Assembly (NCBI RefSeq): GCF_028280385.1 | Contig: NZ_JANQLX010000001.1 | Span: 300,895-364,894, forward strand | DNA from: Allomuricauda sp. | GTDB lineage: Bacteria; Bacteroidota; Bacteroidia; Flavobacteriales; Flavobacteriaceae | Reading direction: 5' to 3' | DNA length: 64,000 nt | In this document: positions 53,076 through 61,507 of the stretch, one piece after another | How positions within the stretch are numbered: the first letter of the stretch is position 1 | Layout: each line of letters opens with the position of its first letter | Notes under the pieces: generated by a model | Database searches by the model: none | What the model was told of the DNA's origin: nothing | The model's input: only the letters and a program-made list of their open reading frames with translations | Program-made: the position numbers and the translations under genes

Positions 53076-53459
53076 TTATGCACAGGCTACTGTTACATCA
53101 TGCCGGTGCAAACTGTTTTGGGATGATTCAACGGTAATTTGATTGTTCTGCCGCAAGGATTCGAAGTGGGAAGTGGTCAAACGAACCGTATGGTTGTGTC
53201 CGGAACCGCCTTGTATGGAATAGGTTTTCTCTTCTCCGGCCTCAATGTCCTCTTTGGAAACAATAAGCGTATGGCCATGGTTGCTACTAATGGCAATGGC
53301 ATTTGCACCGTTTTCCGTACAGTCCCTTTGATTGGGGTCCAAATTTGGGTCACCATTGGCGCTGTCATCTTTGGAACATGCCAAAATGGAATAAGCGGGA
53401 ATACTCACTAAAAGTGCCCCCGTGGTTTTCTTGATAAATGTTTTTCTGTCCATTTTCAT
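53076..53459 (-). CDS. small His-rich exported protein, possibly metal-binding
   Basis: A 127-residue protein. The N-terminus (MDRKTFIKKTTGALLVSI) is Tat-like, with an RK pair, and a lipobox may follow (SILAC, then SKDDSANGD). The mature part is rich in histidine (ISSNHGHTLIVSKEDIE, SGHNHTVRLTTSHF, SLHRHDVTVACA), a spacing that would suit a copper or other metal site. It is followed by a terminator and by the DUF2520 unit, and preceded by a DoxX-like gene on the same strand. Function not assignable. Confidence 0.75.
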   Translation of the reverse strand: MKMDRKTFIKKTTGALLVSIPAYSILACSKDDSANGDPNLDPNQRDCTENGANAIAISSNHGHTLIVSKEDIEAGEEKTYSIQGGSGHNHTVRLTTSHFESLRQNNQITVESSQNSLHRHDVTVACA

Positions 53460-53542
53460 AACAATTTATTTTAAGGTTAAACAATCTGTCCCTATTTCAG
53501 TCTTTTAGCGGGTTGCATCCTAACTCCAATTACTGTTAAATA

Positions 53543-53917
53543 CTAGGTGGTTTCGGAATTTGTTGATAATCCATAAAGCGCGAAAGCCCCTATGGCCATG
53601 ACCAAGTCCCTTACCGCCACATCCAGATGGGACCCACTAAAAATTAAGACCAATGCGATCAGCACAAGCCATAAACAAACGATGAGCGCTCCTGGTTTGG
53701 GTCGCAAGAGCACAATAATTCCCGCAAGAATTTCAATTCCCCCAATAATCAGCATAAAGTTGGCTCCTGAAGCGGGGAGGAATTCCAATAACCCCTGCGG
53801 AAGGTATTGGTCCCAAGAAGTCAACAGATTGGTATGCTTGTCCAAACCCGCAATGATCGGGACAAGGCCGTAGGTATATTTTAAAAGGGGCACAATTGGC
53901 AATGTGTTACTGTTCAT
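53543..53917 (-). CDS. DoxX-like small membrane protein
   Basis: A 124-residue protein with four predicted helices (LLKYTYGLVPIIAGLDKHTN, then NFMLIIGGIEILAGIIVLL and ALIVCLWLVLIALVLIF). The arrangement resembles DoxX-type membrane proteins often found near redox or stress genes. It is divergent from the sigma factor gene at 54020, with an 18-bp perfect palindrome between them, and precedes the His-rich gene by 83 nt on the same strand. Confidence 0.75.
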   Translation of the reverse strand: MNSNTLPIVPLLKYTYGLVPIIAGLDKHTNLLTSWDQYLPQGLLEFLPASGANFMLIIGGIEILAGIIVLLRPKPGALIVCLWLVLIALVLIFSGSHLDVAVRDLVMAIGAFALYGLSTNSETT

Positions 53918-53964
53918 GGTGTATTTGCTTGTGGTTTACTTTTAGATAAATCCTGGAAAAAAAG

Positions 53965-53982
53965 GTTACAAAATTTTGTAAC
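53965..53982. promoter_or_regulatory. 18-bp perfect palindrome between divergent genes
   Basis: GTTACAAAATTTTGTAAC is a perfect 18-bp palindrome placed 47 bp from the DoxX-like start and 37 bp from the sigma factor start. The symmetric half-sites GTTAC/GTAAC with 8 bp between them look like a dimeric regulator site, possibly of the CRP/FNR or similar type. No T-tract, so not a terminator. The regulator is unknown. Confidence 0.6.
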
Positions 53983-54019
53983 TATTTAAGGTTGAGTGCA
54001 TCTAAAGTCAAAAGATGCC

Positions 54020-54706
54020 ATGGAACCCATTAGGATAAATGATCATAATCAGTACAAGATCACAGACTCGGAAGTTGTGAAACGGATTTTGTCCGGGGAA
54101 CGGGAACTCTATGAAATTTTAATCCGACGGAACAACCAAAAATTGTTCAGGGTCATTAGGAGTTATCTAAAGGACGATAGCGAGGTGGAGGACATTATGC
54201 AGAATACTTATTTGAAAGCCTTCGAAAAACTATATCAATTCAAACATACGGCCCAATATTCAACTTGGTTGATTCGCATAGGGATCAATGAGGTATTGGC
54301 GCGATTACGGGAAAAGGAAAGAGTGGTACGATTTAAATCCCATGGGCTACATCAAATTGAAAAACATACAGCTGAACTAACGGACATGGACCAAGCCAAC
54401 CCAGAACATAGCATTATTCAAAGGGAAGCCCAACAACTTTTGGAAAATGCCATTGACTCTCTTTCTCTAAAATACAGAACGGTGTACATGCTTCGCGAGA
54501 TAGAGGGGATGAGCGTAAAGGAAGTGGCCGCATGTCTGGATATGACATCCTCCAATGTAAAAGTTCGGTTGCATCGGGCCAAGCTCATGCTCAAGGAGCG
54601 GCTGTATGAACTTACTGGAAGTAAAGAAGGGGTCTTTGGCTTCGGTTTCCATAAATGTGACCGTCTTACGGATGGGGTAATGGACCATATTTTCAGACTC
54701 AAATAA
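54020..54706 (+). CDS. RNA polymerase ECF-type sigma factor
   Basis: A 228-residue sigma-70 family protein. Region 2 includes LIRRNNQKLFRVIRSYLKDD then DIMQNTYLKAFEKLYQFKHT; region 4 includes DSLSLKYRTVYMLREIEGMS then KEVAACLDMTSSNVKVRLHR. ATG 54020 is preferred to a GTG at 53996. A C-terminal tail (KEGVFGFGFHKCDRLTDGVM) carries no obvious domain. No anti-sigma gene is adjacent; the DoxX-like and His-rich genes are divergent, so it may drive them through the shared palindrome region. Target genes unknown. Confidence 0.9.
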   Translation: MEPIRINDHNQYKITDSEVVKRILSGERELYEILIRRNNQKLFRVIRSYLKDDSEVEDIMQNTYLKAFEKLYQFKHTAQYSTWLIRIGINEVLARLREKERVVRFKSHGLHQIEKHTAELTDMDQANPEHSIIQREAQQLLENAIDSLSLKYRTVYMLREIEGMSVKEVAACLDMTSSNVKVRLHRAKLMLKERLYELTGSKEGVFGFGFHKCDRLTDGVMDHIFRLK

Positions 54707-54781
54707 ATCTCATGGGATGTTAAAGTTGTTAAGGAGTCGCAAGGCGATGGCTTTACGGCATATTTTCTTTTCAAAATAGCT

Positions 54782-54789
54782 TAATTTTG
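54782..54789 (+). promoter_or_regulatory. -7 promoter element of the ResB-CcsA gene
   Basis: TAATTTTG is an exact TAnnTTTG match ending 24 nt before the ATG at 54814. No clear -33 box. The TTTTG of this element also mimics an in-frame TTG start at 54787, which is therefore unlikely. Confidence 0.55.
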
Positions 54790-54813
54790 CAAGCTAAAAT
54801 CAAGCCGCATCAG

Positions 54814-57800
54814 ATGCTAGACCTCCTTAAGAAGACTCTTTTTTCCACAAAACTCATGGCCGTTCTTTTTTTGCTCTTTGCAGCTGCAATGGGCATAGGT
54901 ACCTTTGTGGAAAGTTGGTACAGTACCGAAACCGCCCGTATCTATATCTATAATGCCAAATGGTTTGAGGCCATTATGGTGTTCTTTATGATCAATTTTA
55001 TAGGCAATATCTTTCGCTACAGGCTCCTGAGCTGGCAAAAGTGGCCGGTTCTGGTGTTGCACCTTTCATGGGTATTGATCATTGTTGGGGCATTTGTAAC
55101 CAGATATATTAGTTATGAGGGAATGATGCCCATAAGGGAAGGGGCCAGTGAAAACCGCTTTTATTCGGATAAAACCTTTTTAACAGCTTTCATAGATGGG
55201 GATATCAATGGCACGCCCACCCGTAAGATATTGGAGGACGAAATCTTGGTCACCGAGGAAGGCATGCGTTCCAGATTGCCCTGGAAGACGGATTTTAATG
55301 ACCAGCCCCTGACCATTTCCTTTGTTGATTTTATTGATGGTGCCAAGGAAGGGCTGATTCCCGATGAAAATGGGGAGTCTTTTCTAAAAATTGTGGAAGC
55401 GGGAGACGGACAGCGTCATGAGCATTATCTGGAAAACGGAAAGGTGGCCAGCATCCATAACGTACTGTTTGCATTGAATAAGCCCACGGATGGAGCTATC
55501 AATATTATCACCGACGGGGATTCCTATAGCATCGATGCACCCTTTGCGGGGAACTTTATGCGCATGGCCGACCAGTTTCAGGGAGAGGTGGTCAAGGACA
55601 GCATTCAGCCCTTGCAGTTACGGTCGTTATATTCGATGGCCGGAATGCAATTTGTGTTTCCAGAACCATTGACAAAGGGAAGCTACGGTATTGTTGAAAT
55701 GCCAGAATCCGAAGTTAACGAGACCAGTCTTGATGCCTTGACCGTTGCCATATCTGCCAATGGCAAAACAGTGGAAAAGACGATTTTGGGAGGAAAGGGA
55801 ACCTCGAATTTCTCCGATGAGCTCAGTATGGGCGATTTGGACATTTCCCTGAGCTATGGTTCCAAAGTGTATGAACTGCCATTTTCCATTAAGCTCAATG
55901 ACTTTATTGCTGAAAAATATCCGGGGACCGAGACGGGATATGCGTCATTTATGAGCAAGATTACCGTTGACGATGAGCGTTCCTTTGATTACGATATTTA
56001 TATGAACCACGTACTGGACCATAAAGGATATCGGTTTTTCCAGTCCAGTTTTCATCCGGACGAAAAAGGTACCGTACTTTCCGTAAACCATGATTTTTGG
56101 GGTACTTGGATTACCTATATCGGATATTTCCTGTTATACTTTGGATTGATGGGCATCATGTTCTTTGGTAAGACCCGATTCAAGGATTTGGAGCAACAAC
56201 TGAAAAAAATCAAAAAGAAAAAAAAGGCCTTAACAGCCGTCTTTCTGCTATGTTTCACTGTGGTGGGAGCGCAACAAAATAGTGGGGACGATCATGCGCA
56301 CTCCAATCTTCCCACCCAAGCGCAGGTAGACTCCATAATTCAGGCCACTATCGTATCGAAGGAACATGCCGAGAAGTTTGGAGCCCTGGTGATTCAGGAT
56401 GAGGGCGGACGAATGAAGCCCATACACACTTTTGCGTCGGAACTGCTCCGAAAATTAAGCGGAAAGGATACCTACCAGGACCTTTCGGCCAACCAGGTCT
56501 TTTTGTCCATGATGATGAATCCCGGAGTATGGTACAACACCGAGTTCATTAAACTGGCAAAAAGGGAAAATGACAGTATTAGGCGGGTAATTGGAGTCGA
56601 AAAAGGCACCAAATATGTCAAGGCTACCGATTTCTTTGATGATAAGGGAGGCTACAAGTTGCAGCCATATTTGGAAAAGGCGACTTCCACCACCAATCCT
56701 TCCAATTTTGAAAAAGACTTTAAAAAAGTAGGTGAGCGATTGAGTTTGCTGAACATTGCCCTGAGTGGTCAAATTGTAAAGATATTTCCGCTGCTGAACG
56801 ATGACAATAACAAATGGATTTCCGCTATCGAATACAGGTCGGGACCATATCAGGTTTCCGATTCCCTGTATGCCAACTTTATCAAGAATTCCATCCCATA
56901 CTATTTAAGTTCACTGCGGACTTCCACGGAAACAGGAGATTATTCCCAAGCGGACACTTTACTGGAAGCCTTTAAACAAAATCAAAAAAACCATGGGGCG
57001 GAAGTGTTGCCACCAGATCAGAAAATAAAAACAGAGATCCTGTACAACAAGTTGGATTTGTTCAATCGCCTGTACAAGTACTATGGAATAGTCAGCTTTT
57101 GGTTGTTGGTCATTTTGGTTCTTAGAATATTTAAAGAACGTGAGACCCTAAAAGCATCTTCTTATTTGCTCAAGGGCACCATTGTGTTGTTTTTTGTGTG
57201 GCATACGGTAGGATTAATTATGAGGTGGTATGTGTCAGGGCATGCACCTTGGTCCGATGCTTATGAAACGATTTTGCTCATTGCCTGGGTCGCTATTTTG
57301 ATAGGCTTGATCTTGACCATAAAATCTTCCAATGATCTAGTGCTTTCCGCGGCGGCGTTTATTGCGGCCATTTTTCTTTGGATCGATCATATGAGTTGGG
57401 TAGACCCCCAGATTGCAAACTTGCAACCTGTTTTGAATAGCTATTGGCTTAAAATTCATGTTGTGGTCATTGTGGGCAGTTATGGACCCCTTGCCCTAGG
57501 AATGATCTTGGGTGTGGTCTCCCTGGTGCTCATTATACTTACCAATAAAAAGAATAAGGCCCGCATGGAGCTTAACCTAAAACAACTTTCCATTATCAAT
57601 GAATTGGCGTTGACGGCCGGACTGGTTATGCTTACCATAGGTAATTTTTTGGGAGGGCAATGGGCCAATGAGAGTTGGGGCCGTTATTGGGGTTGGGATC
57701 CCAAAGAAACCTGGGCATTGATTTCCATCATGGTGTATGCTTTTGTGCTGCATATGAGGTTGGTACCTGGACTTAGGGGAAGATGGACCTTTAATTTTGC

Positions 57801-57987
57801 CAGCATTATTGCTTTTGCCAGTATTATGATGACCTATTTTGGGGTGAATTTCTATTTGGTCGGATTGCACAGTTACGCAAGCGGAGATCAAGTGATTACC
57901 CCTAACTTTATTTGGTATACCGTACTTGGTGTATTCATTCTTGGAGGCATCAGTCTATGGCGATATCGAACCATTTACGTTAAATAA
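54814..57987 (+). CDS. ResB-CcsA fusion, System II cytochrome c biogenesis protein
   Basis: A 1057-residue membrane protein that moves heme to the periplasm and attaches it to apocytochromes. The N-terminal third has ResB features (ALFLLFAAAMGIGTFVES-like helix, FIGNIFRYRLLSWQKWPVLV and LHLSWVLIIVGAFVTRYISY), followed by a large periplasmic part, a central helix, a second periplasmic stretch and the C-terminal CcsA domain of about eight helices with the heme-handling WWD motif (NESWGRYWGWDPKETWALIS) and conserved histidines. Fusion of the two is usual in Bacteroidota. ATG 54814 is preferred to the TTG at 54787. It may serve the PSCyt1 cytochromes at 18-24 kb. Confidence 0.92.
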   Translation: MLDLLKKTLFSTKLMAVLFLLFAAAMGIGTFVESWYSTETARIYIYNAKWFEAIMVFFMINFIGNIFRYRLLSWQKWPVLVLHLSWVLIIVGAFVTRYISYEGMMPIREGASENRFYSDKTFLTAFIDGDINGTPTRKILEDEILVTEEGMRSRLPWKTDFNDQPLTISFVDFIDGAKEGLIPDENGESFLKIVEAGDGQRHEHYLENGKVASIHNVLFALNKPTDGAINIITDGDSYSIDAPFAGNFMRMADQFQGEVVKDSIQPLQLRSLYSMAGMQFVFPEPLTKGSYGIVEMPESEVNETSLDALTVAISANGKTVEKTILGGKGTSNFSDELSMGDLDISLSYGSKVYELPFSIKLNDFIAEKYPGTETGYASFMSKITVDDERSFDYDIYMNHVLDHKGYRFFQSSFHPDEKGTVLSVNHDFWGTWITYIGYFLLYFGLMGIMFFGKTRFKDLEQQLKKIKKKKKALTAVFLLCFTVVGAQQNSGDDHAHSNLPTQAQVDSIIQATIVSKEHAEKFGALVIQDEGGRMKPIHTFASELLRKLSGKDTYQDLSANQVFLSMMMNPGVWYNTEFIKLAKRENDSIRRVIGVEKGTKYVKATDFFDDKGGYKLQPYLEKATSTTNPSNFEKDFKKVGERLSLLNIALSGQIVKIFPLLNDDNNKWISAIEYRSGPYQVSDSLYANFIKNSIPYYLSSLRTSTETGDYSQADTLLEAFKQNQKNHGAEVLPPDQKIKTEILYNKLDLFNRLYKYYGIVSFWLLVILVLRIFKERETLKASSYLLKGTIVLFFVWHTVGLIMRWYVSGHAPWSDAYETILLIAWVAILIGLILTIKSSNDLVLSAAAFIAAIFLWIDHMSWVDPQIANLQPVLNSYWLKIHVVVIVGSYGPLALGMILGVVSLVLIILTNKKNKARMELNLKQLSIINELALTAGLVMLTIGNFLGGQWANESWGRYWGWDPKETWALISIMVYAFVLHMRLVPGLRGRWTFNFASIIAFASIMMTYFGVNFYLVGLHSYASGDQVITPNFIWYTVLGVFILGGISLWRYRTIYVK

Positions 57988-57999
57988 TGTTGAAGTCCC

Positions 58000-58029
58000 T
58001 TTGGACTTTCAAAAAAAATTGCATCTTTG
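58000..58029 (+). promoter_or_regulatory. putative promoter of the MATE gene
   Basis: TTTG (58000-58003), an 18-nt spacer and CATCTTTG (58022-58029), one mismatch to TAnnTTTG. It gives a leader of about 120 nt before the MATE ATG, which contains the structured region described next. Confidence 0.55.
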
Positions 58030-58064
58030 CAGCATCATGAAGTTATAGGAATTATGTACGCTAT

Positions 58065-58127
58065 AGATGTCACAATGGCCGCCAGGCCAAAAAATTAACC
58101 GAAGCAGCGCTTCGGTACGTGACGTTT
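58065..58127 (+). ncRNA. predicted three-way-junction leader RNA of the MATE gene
   Basis: Three helices can form at once: P1, 9 bp including two G-T wobbles (58065-58073 with 58119-58127); P2, TGGCC/GGCCA (58076-58080 with 58085-58089); P3, 8 bp ACCGAAGC/GCTTCGGT with loop AGC (58098-58105 with 58109-58116). A T-run follows at 58133-58139. The 15-codon frame at 58054-58098 overlaps it. The shape is that of a cis-regulatory RNA, but it does not match a riboswitch class I can recognise by eye, so the role is inferred. Confidence 0.5.
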
Positions 58128-58158
58128 ACACTCTTTTTTTACACATAATTCTAATATA

Positions 58159-59568
58159 ATGACACAATCAAATACATCATCTTTAAAAAAATTCTTTAGC
58201 TATTTCTGGATTGCGGTATCCGGCAAGGAAACCGAATTTACTTCTGGAAGTATCCGTAAGGCCATCTTTATGCTTTCCATTCCCATGATTTTGGAAATGC
58301 TGATGGAATCCATTTTTGCCATAGTGGATATTGCCTATGTTTCCCAGGTCAGTGTTAATGCAGTGGCCACTATTGGTCTCACAGAATCCGTGATTACACT
58401 AATATATGCCCTGGCCATTGGCTTAAGTATGGCGGCCACCGCGGTCGTGGCCCGAAGAATAGGGGAAAAGGATGTGCAGGGAGCTCGGGTGGCAGCTGTC
58501 CAAGCCATTGGTTTAGGAGTGATAGTTGCTATTGTCCTTGGTATTGTTGGTATCCTTTGGGCAGAGGAAATCCTCCAATTAATGGGAGGAGAACCCGACC
58601 TCATTGCAGAAGGAAGTGGCTACACACGGGTTCTAATTGGTGGGAACATAACCATTATGTTGTTGTTCTTAATAAATGCCATTTTTAGGGGAGCAGGGGA
58701 CGCCTCCATTGCCATGTGGGCACTGGTATTGTCCAACGGACTCAACATTATTCTAGATCCCGTATTTATTTTCGGTTGGGGCCCGGTACCCGAATTTGGT
58801 GTTATGGGAGCTGCCATTGCAACCAATATTGGTAGGGGTTCTGCGGTATTGTTCCAATTGGGCATCCTGTTCTTTGGCTGGAGCAAGATAAAATTGGCCC
58901 TTAAGGACTTGGCCGTCAACTTGGAGGTCATGTTAAATTTGGTCAAGGTTTCCTTAGGGGGCATTGCACAATTCTTGATCGGTACGTCCAGCTGGGTGTT
59001 TCTTATGCGTATCATGTCCGAGTTTGGAAGTGAGGTGTTGGCCGGTTATACCATAGCCATTAGGGTAATTATGTTCACCTTGATGCCGGCATGGGGTATG
59101 AGCAACGCCGCTGCCACCTTGGTGGGACAAAACCTTGGGGCGCAAAAACCGGATAGGGCAGAAGCTTCAGTTTGGAAAACTGGAAAGTACAATGCCTATT
59201 TTATGGGATTGGTGTCTTTGGTGTATTTAATATTTGCCAAGTCCATTATTTCCCTGTTCAACAATACGCCAAGCGTGGTGGAAAGCGGGGCACTTTGTCT
59301 GCAGGTCATTGCAGTGGGATATGTGTTTTATGCCTATGGCATGGTGGTAACGCAGGCTTTTAATGGAGCAGGGGATACCCAGACGCCCACAAAGATCAAT
59401 TTCTTTTCCTTTTGGATGTTCCAACTTCCGGTAGCCTATATATCTGCTTTGGTTTTGGATTGGGGTGCGGCCGGAGTGTTCATTGCAATCACAGCGGCTG
59501 AGGTGGTCCTCGCGGTCATGGCCGTTATATGGTTCAAAAAAGGGCATTGGAAGCGGGTCCAAGTATAG
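58159..59568 (+). CDS. MATE family efflux transporter
   Basis: A 469-residue exporter of the multidrug and toxic compound extrusion family, 12 helices in two halves. Motifs: IFMLSIPMILEMLMESIFAI near 35, VNAVATIGLTESVITLIYAL near 60, and MSNAAATLVGQNLGAQKPDR near 312. It pumps cationic drugs or metabolites using Na+ or H+. A ~120-nt leader with a predicted RNA fold precedes it. It is 37 nt before the PLP lyase gene but that gene may have its own promoter. Confidence 0.92.
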   Translation: MTQSNTSSLKKFFSYFWIAVSGKETEFTSGSIRKAIFMLSIPMILEMLMESIFAIVDIAYVSQVSVNAVATIGLTESVITLIYALAIGLSMAATAVVARRIGEKDVQGARVAAVQAIGLGVIVAIVLGIVGILWAEEILQLMGGEPDLIAEGSGYTRVLIGGNITIMLLFLINAIFRGAGDASIAMWALVLSNGLNIILDPVFIFGWGPVPEFGVMGAAIATNIGRGSAVLFQLGILFFGWSKIKLALKDLAVNLEVMLNLVKVSLGGIAQFLIGTSSWVFLMRIMSEFGSEVLAGYTIAIRVIMFTLMPAWGMSNAAATLVGQNLGAQKPDRAEASVWKTGKYNAYFMGLVSLVYLIFAKSIISLFNNTPSVVESGALCLQVIAVGYVFYAYGMVVTQAFNGAGDTQTPTKINFFSFWMFQLPVAYISALVLDWGAAGVFIAITAAEVVLAVMAVIWFKKGHWKRVQV

Positions 59569-59605
59569 TCGGTTTCGTATCTTTAACCTAAACAATTTAG
59601 AGGTT

Positions 59606-60775
59606 ATGGATTCGAATAAAAAAGGTATCAACACCATTTGTACCCATGAGGGCAGTGTTGAGGATATTTTGTTCAAAGGAGCCACCTCCCCCTTGTATAC
59701 AAGTACATCATATGCATTTGAGGAGGTGGATGCCAAAAGATATCCAAGATATTTCAATACCCCGAACCAAGCGGCCCTATCCAAAAAGTTGGCGGCCTTG
59801 GAACATGCTGAAGAAGCGATGATTTTTGGAAGTGGTATGGCCGCCATCAGCACCGCGCTGCTGACGTTCCTTAAGGCCGGGGACCACGTAGTCTTTCAGC
59901 AGACAATTTATGGGGGCACTTACAATCTTGCCGTTACCCAACTTGAGAAGTTTGGAATATCGTATTCATTTACCACCGGATGGCAAATAGAGGATTTTGA
60001 AAGGGAAATCCGGGAGAACACCAAGGTAATTTACATAGAAACACCATCAAATCCATTGTTGACCATAACCGACTTGGAGGGTGTTGCCCGTTTGGCCAAA
60101 AGTAAGGGCATCCTCACTATGATCGACAATACATTTGCGAGCCCCATCAATCAAAACCCAATAGATTTTGGAATTGATGTGGTCATGCACAGTGCAACCA
60201 AATACATGGGGGGACATTCCGATATTTGTGCGGGGGTTGTGATCTCGTCCAAAGCAAATATGAAGCAAGTGTACCAGACCGCTATTTGTTTTGGGGGAAA
60301 TCTAAGCGATTATACCGTGTGGTTGCTGGAGCGAAGTCTGAAAACCATGGGAATTAGGGTTATGGAACAAAACCGCAACGCACAAAAAATGGCACATTAT
60401 TTAATGGACCACAAAGATGTTGTGGCCGTCCATTATCCAGGTTTGGAGAGTCATCCGGATCATGCACTTGCCAAATCGCAAATGAATGGGTTTGGGGGAA
60501 TGCTCTCATTTGAGCTTGGCCCGGAAGTAGGGGTTTCAGAGTTTTTCAAACAGTTGCAACTCATTAAACCATCAATGAGTTTGGCTGGTCTGGAAAGTAC
60601 GGTTTCAGCCCCTGTTACAACTTCCCACGCATTGATGAGTCCAGAAGCCCGGGCAGCACAGGGAATCAATGATTCCTTGGTTCGTTTTTCGCTTGGTGTG
60701 GAAGATATGAAAGACCTTGTTGCGGACATTGAACAAGCCATAAATAAGGTAAAATCCATGCAGGTGCATGCATAG
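59606..60775 (+). CDS. cystathionine gamma-synthase/lyase family PLP enzyme
   Basis: A 389-residue Cys/Met metabolism PLP enzyme. The PLP lysine is in MHSATKYMGGHSDICAGVV near 198, with SGMAAISTALLTFLKAGDHV near 78 and YIETPSNPLLTITDLEGVAR near 145 (the Asp/Ser contact region) as further family signatures. Cystathionine gamma-synthase, gamma-lyase and methionine gamma-lyase cannot be separated by eye. ATG 59606 is preferred to an upstream open extension through the MATE gene. TATCTTTA at 59578-59585 may be its -7 box. It lies 9 nt before bshB1. Confidence 0.9.
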   Translation: MDSNKKGINTICTHEGSVEDILFKGATSPLYTSTSYAFEEVDAKRYPRYFNTPNQAALSKKLAALEHAEEAMIFGSGMAAISTALLTFLKAGDHVVFQQTIYGGTYNLAVTQLEKFGISYSFTTGWQIEDFEREIRENTKVIYIETPSNPLLTITDLEGVARLAKSKGILTMIDNTFASPINQNPIDFGIDVVMHSATKYMGGHSDICAGVVISSKANMKQVYQTAICFGGNLSDYTVWLLERSLKTMGIRVMEQNRNAQKMAHYLMDHKDVVAVHYPGLESHPDHALAKSQMNGFGGMLSFELGPEVGVSEFFKQLQLIKPSMSLAGLESTVSAPVTTSHALMSPEARAAQGINDSLVRFSLGVEDMKDLVADIEQAINKVKSMQVHA

Positions 60776-60784
60776 CAGATATTC

Positions 60785-61507
60785 ATGAAATTAGACATTT
60801 TAGTTTTTGGGGCCCATCCGGATGATGCGGAACTGGGTGCAGGAGGAACCATTGCCAAAGAAATCTCCAGAGGAAAAAAAGTAGGCATAATCGATTTAAC
60901 ACGGGGAGAACTAGGTACCCGCGGCACTGCGGAAATTAGGGATAAGGAGGCGGCAAGGGCAGCTTCCATCCTGGGAGCGGCAGTCCGCGAAAATATGCAA
61001 TTTGATGATGGGTTTTTTGTCAATGACAAAGCACATCAATTGGAGGTTATAAAGATGGTTAGGAAGTACCGCCCCGATATTGTATTGTGCAACGCAGTGG
61101 ATGATAGGCATATTGATCATGCCAAAGGAAGTCAACTGGTAAGCGATGCCTGTTTTTTGAGTGGCCTGGTCAAAATAGATACCAAAATGGATGGCGACGA
61201 CCATTGGCAGGATCCTTGGAGACCTCGAGTGGTGTACCACTTCATACAATGGAAAAACCTTGAACCCGATTTTGTGGTCGATGTTTCCGGGTTTATTGAA
61301 AAAAAGAACGAGGCGATTTTAGCATATAGCTCCCAATTTTTTGACCCGGATAGCGATGAACCGGAGACTCCCATAAGCAGCAAAAACTTCATTGACAGTG
61401 TTACTTATAGGGCACGTGATATGGGTAGATTGGTGGGCGTGGAGTATGCAGAGGGCTTTAATGTGGAGCGTTTTGTGGCCGTAGACAATTTGGACAACCT
61501 GCTATAG
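60785..61507 (+). CDS. bshB1: bacillithiol biosynthesis deacetylase BshB1
   Basis: A 240-residue PIG-L/LmbE fold deacetylase with the motif FGAHPDDAELGAGGTIAKEI at the N-terminus, LTRGELGTRGT near 40 and the distal NAVDDRHIDHAKGSQLV near 104, matching BshB1. It removes acetyl from GlcNAc-malate in bacillithiol synthesis. It lies 9 nt after the PLP sulfur-amino-acid enzyme gene, which fits low-molecular-weight thiol metabolism. It abuts the convergent histidine kinase gene stop without overlap. Confidence 0.93.
   Translation: MKLDILVFGAHPDDAELGAGGTIAKEISRGKKVGIIDLTRGELGTRGTAEIRDKEAARAASILGAAVRENMQFDDGFFVNDKAHQLEVIKMVRKYRPDIVLCNAVDDRHIDHAKGSQLVSDACFLSGLVKIDTKMDGDDHWQDPWRPRVVYHFIQWKNLEPDFVVDVSGFIEKKNEAILAYSSQFFDPDSDEPETPISSKNFIDSVTYRARDMGRLVGVEYAEGFNVERFVAVDNLDNLL

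Noticed and set aside
53996..54019. GTG start for the second sigma factor
   Set aside because: ATG 54020 gives a typical sigma N-terminus; the GTG adds eight residues without family support.
54787..54813. TTG start for the ResB-CcsA gene
   Set aside because: It falls in the TTTTG of the -7 promoter element; ATG 54814 gives a normal N-terminus.
57992..58020. Intrinsic terminator after ResB-CcsA (AAGTCC-CTTT-GGACTT hairpin)
   Set aside because: The stem is followed by A residues instead of T on the plus strand, and on the minus strand the T-run precedes the stem.
58054..58098. 14-residue leader peptide before the MATE gene
   Set aside because: The frame overlaps the predicted RNA stem and has no runs of a regulatory amino acid.
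58065..58127. Purine-type riboswitch for the MATE leader
   Set aside because: The three-way shape is right, but the kissing loops and junction bases of the purine aptamer are not present.
59227..59853. Long minus-strand frame across the MATE/PLP-enzyme junction (about 208 codons)
   Set aside because: It lies antisense to two well-identified genes and its translation shows no domain or sensible composition.
60460..61029. Minus-strand frame of about 189 codons antisense to the PLP enzyme and bshB1
   Set aside because: Both plus-strand genes have clear catalytic motifs; the antisense product is serine- and proline-rich with no recognisable fold.
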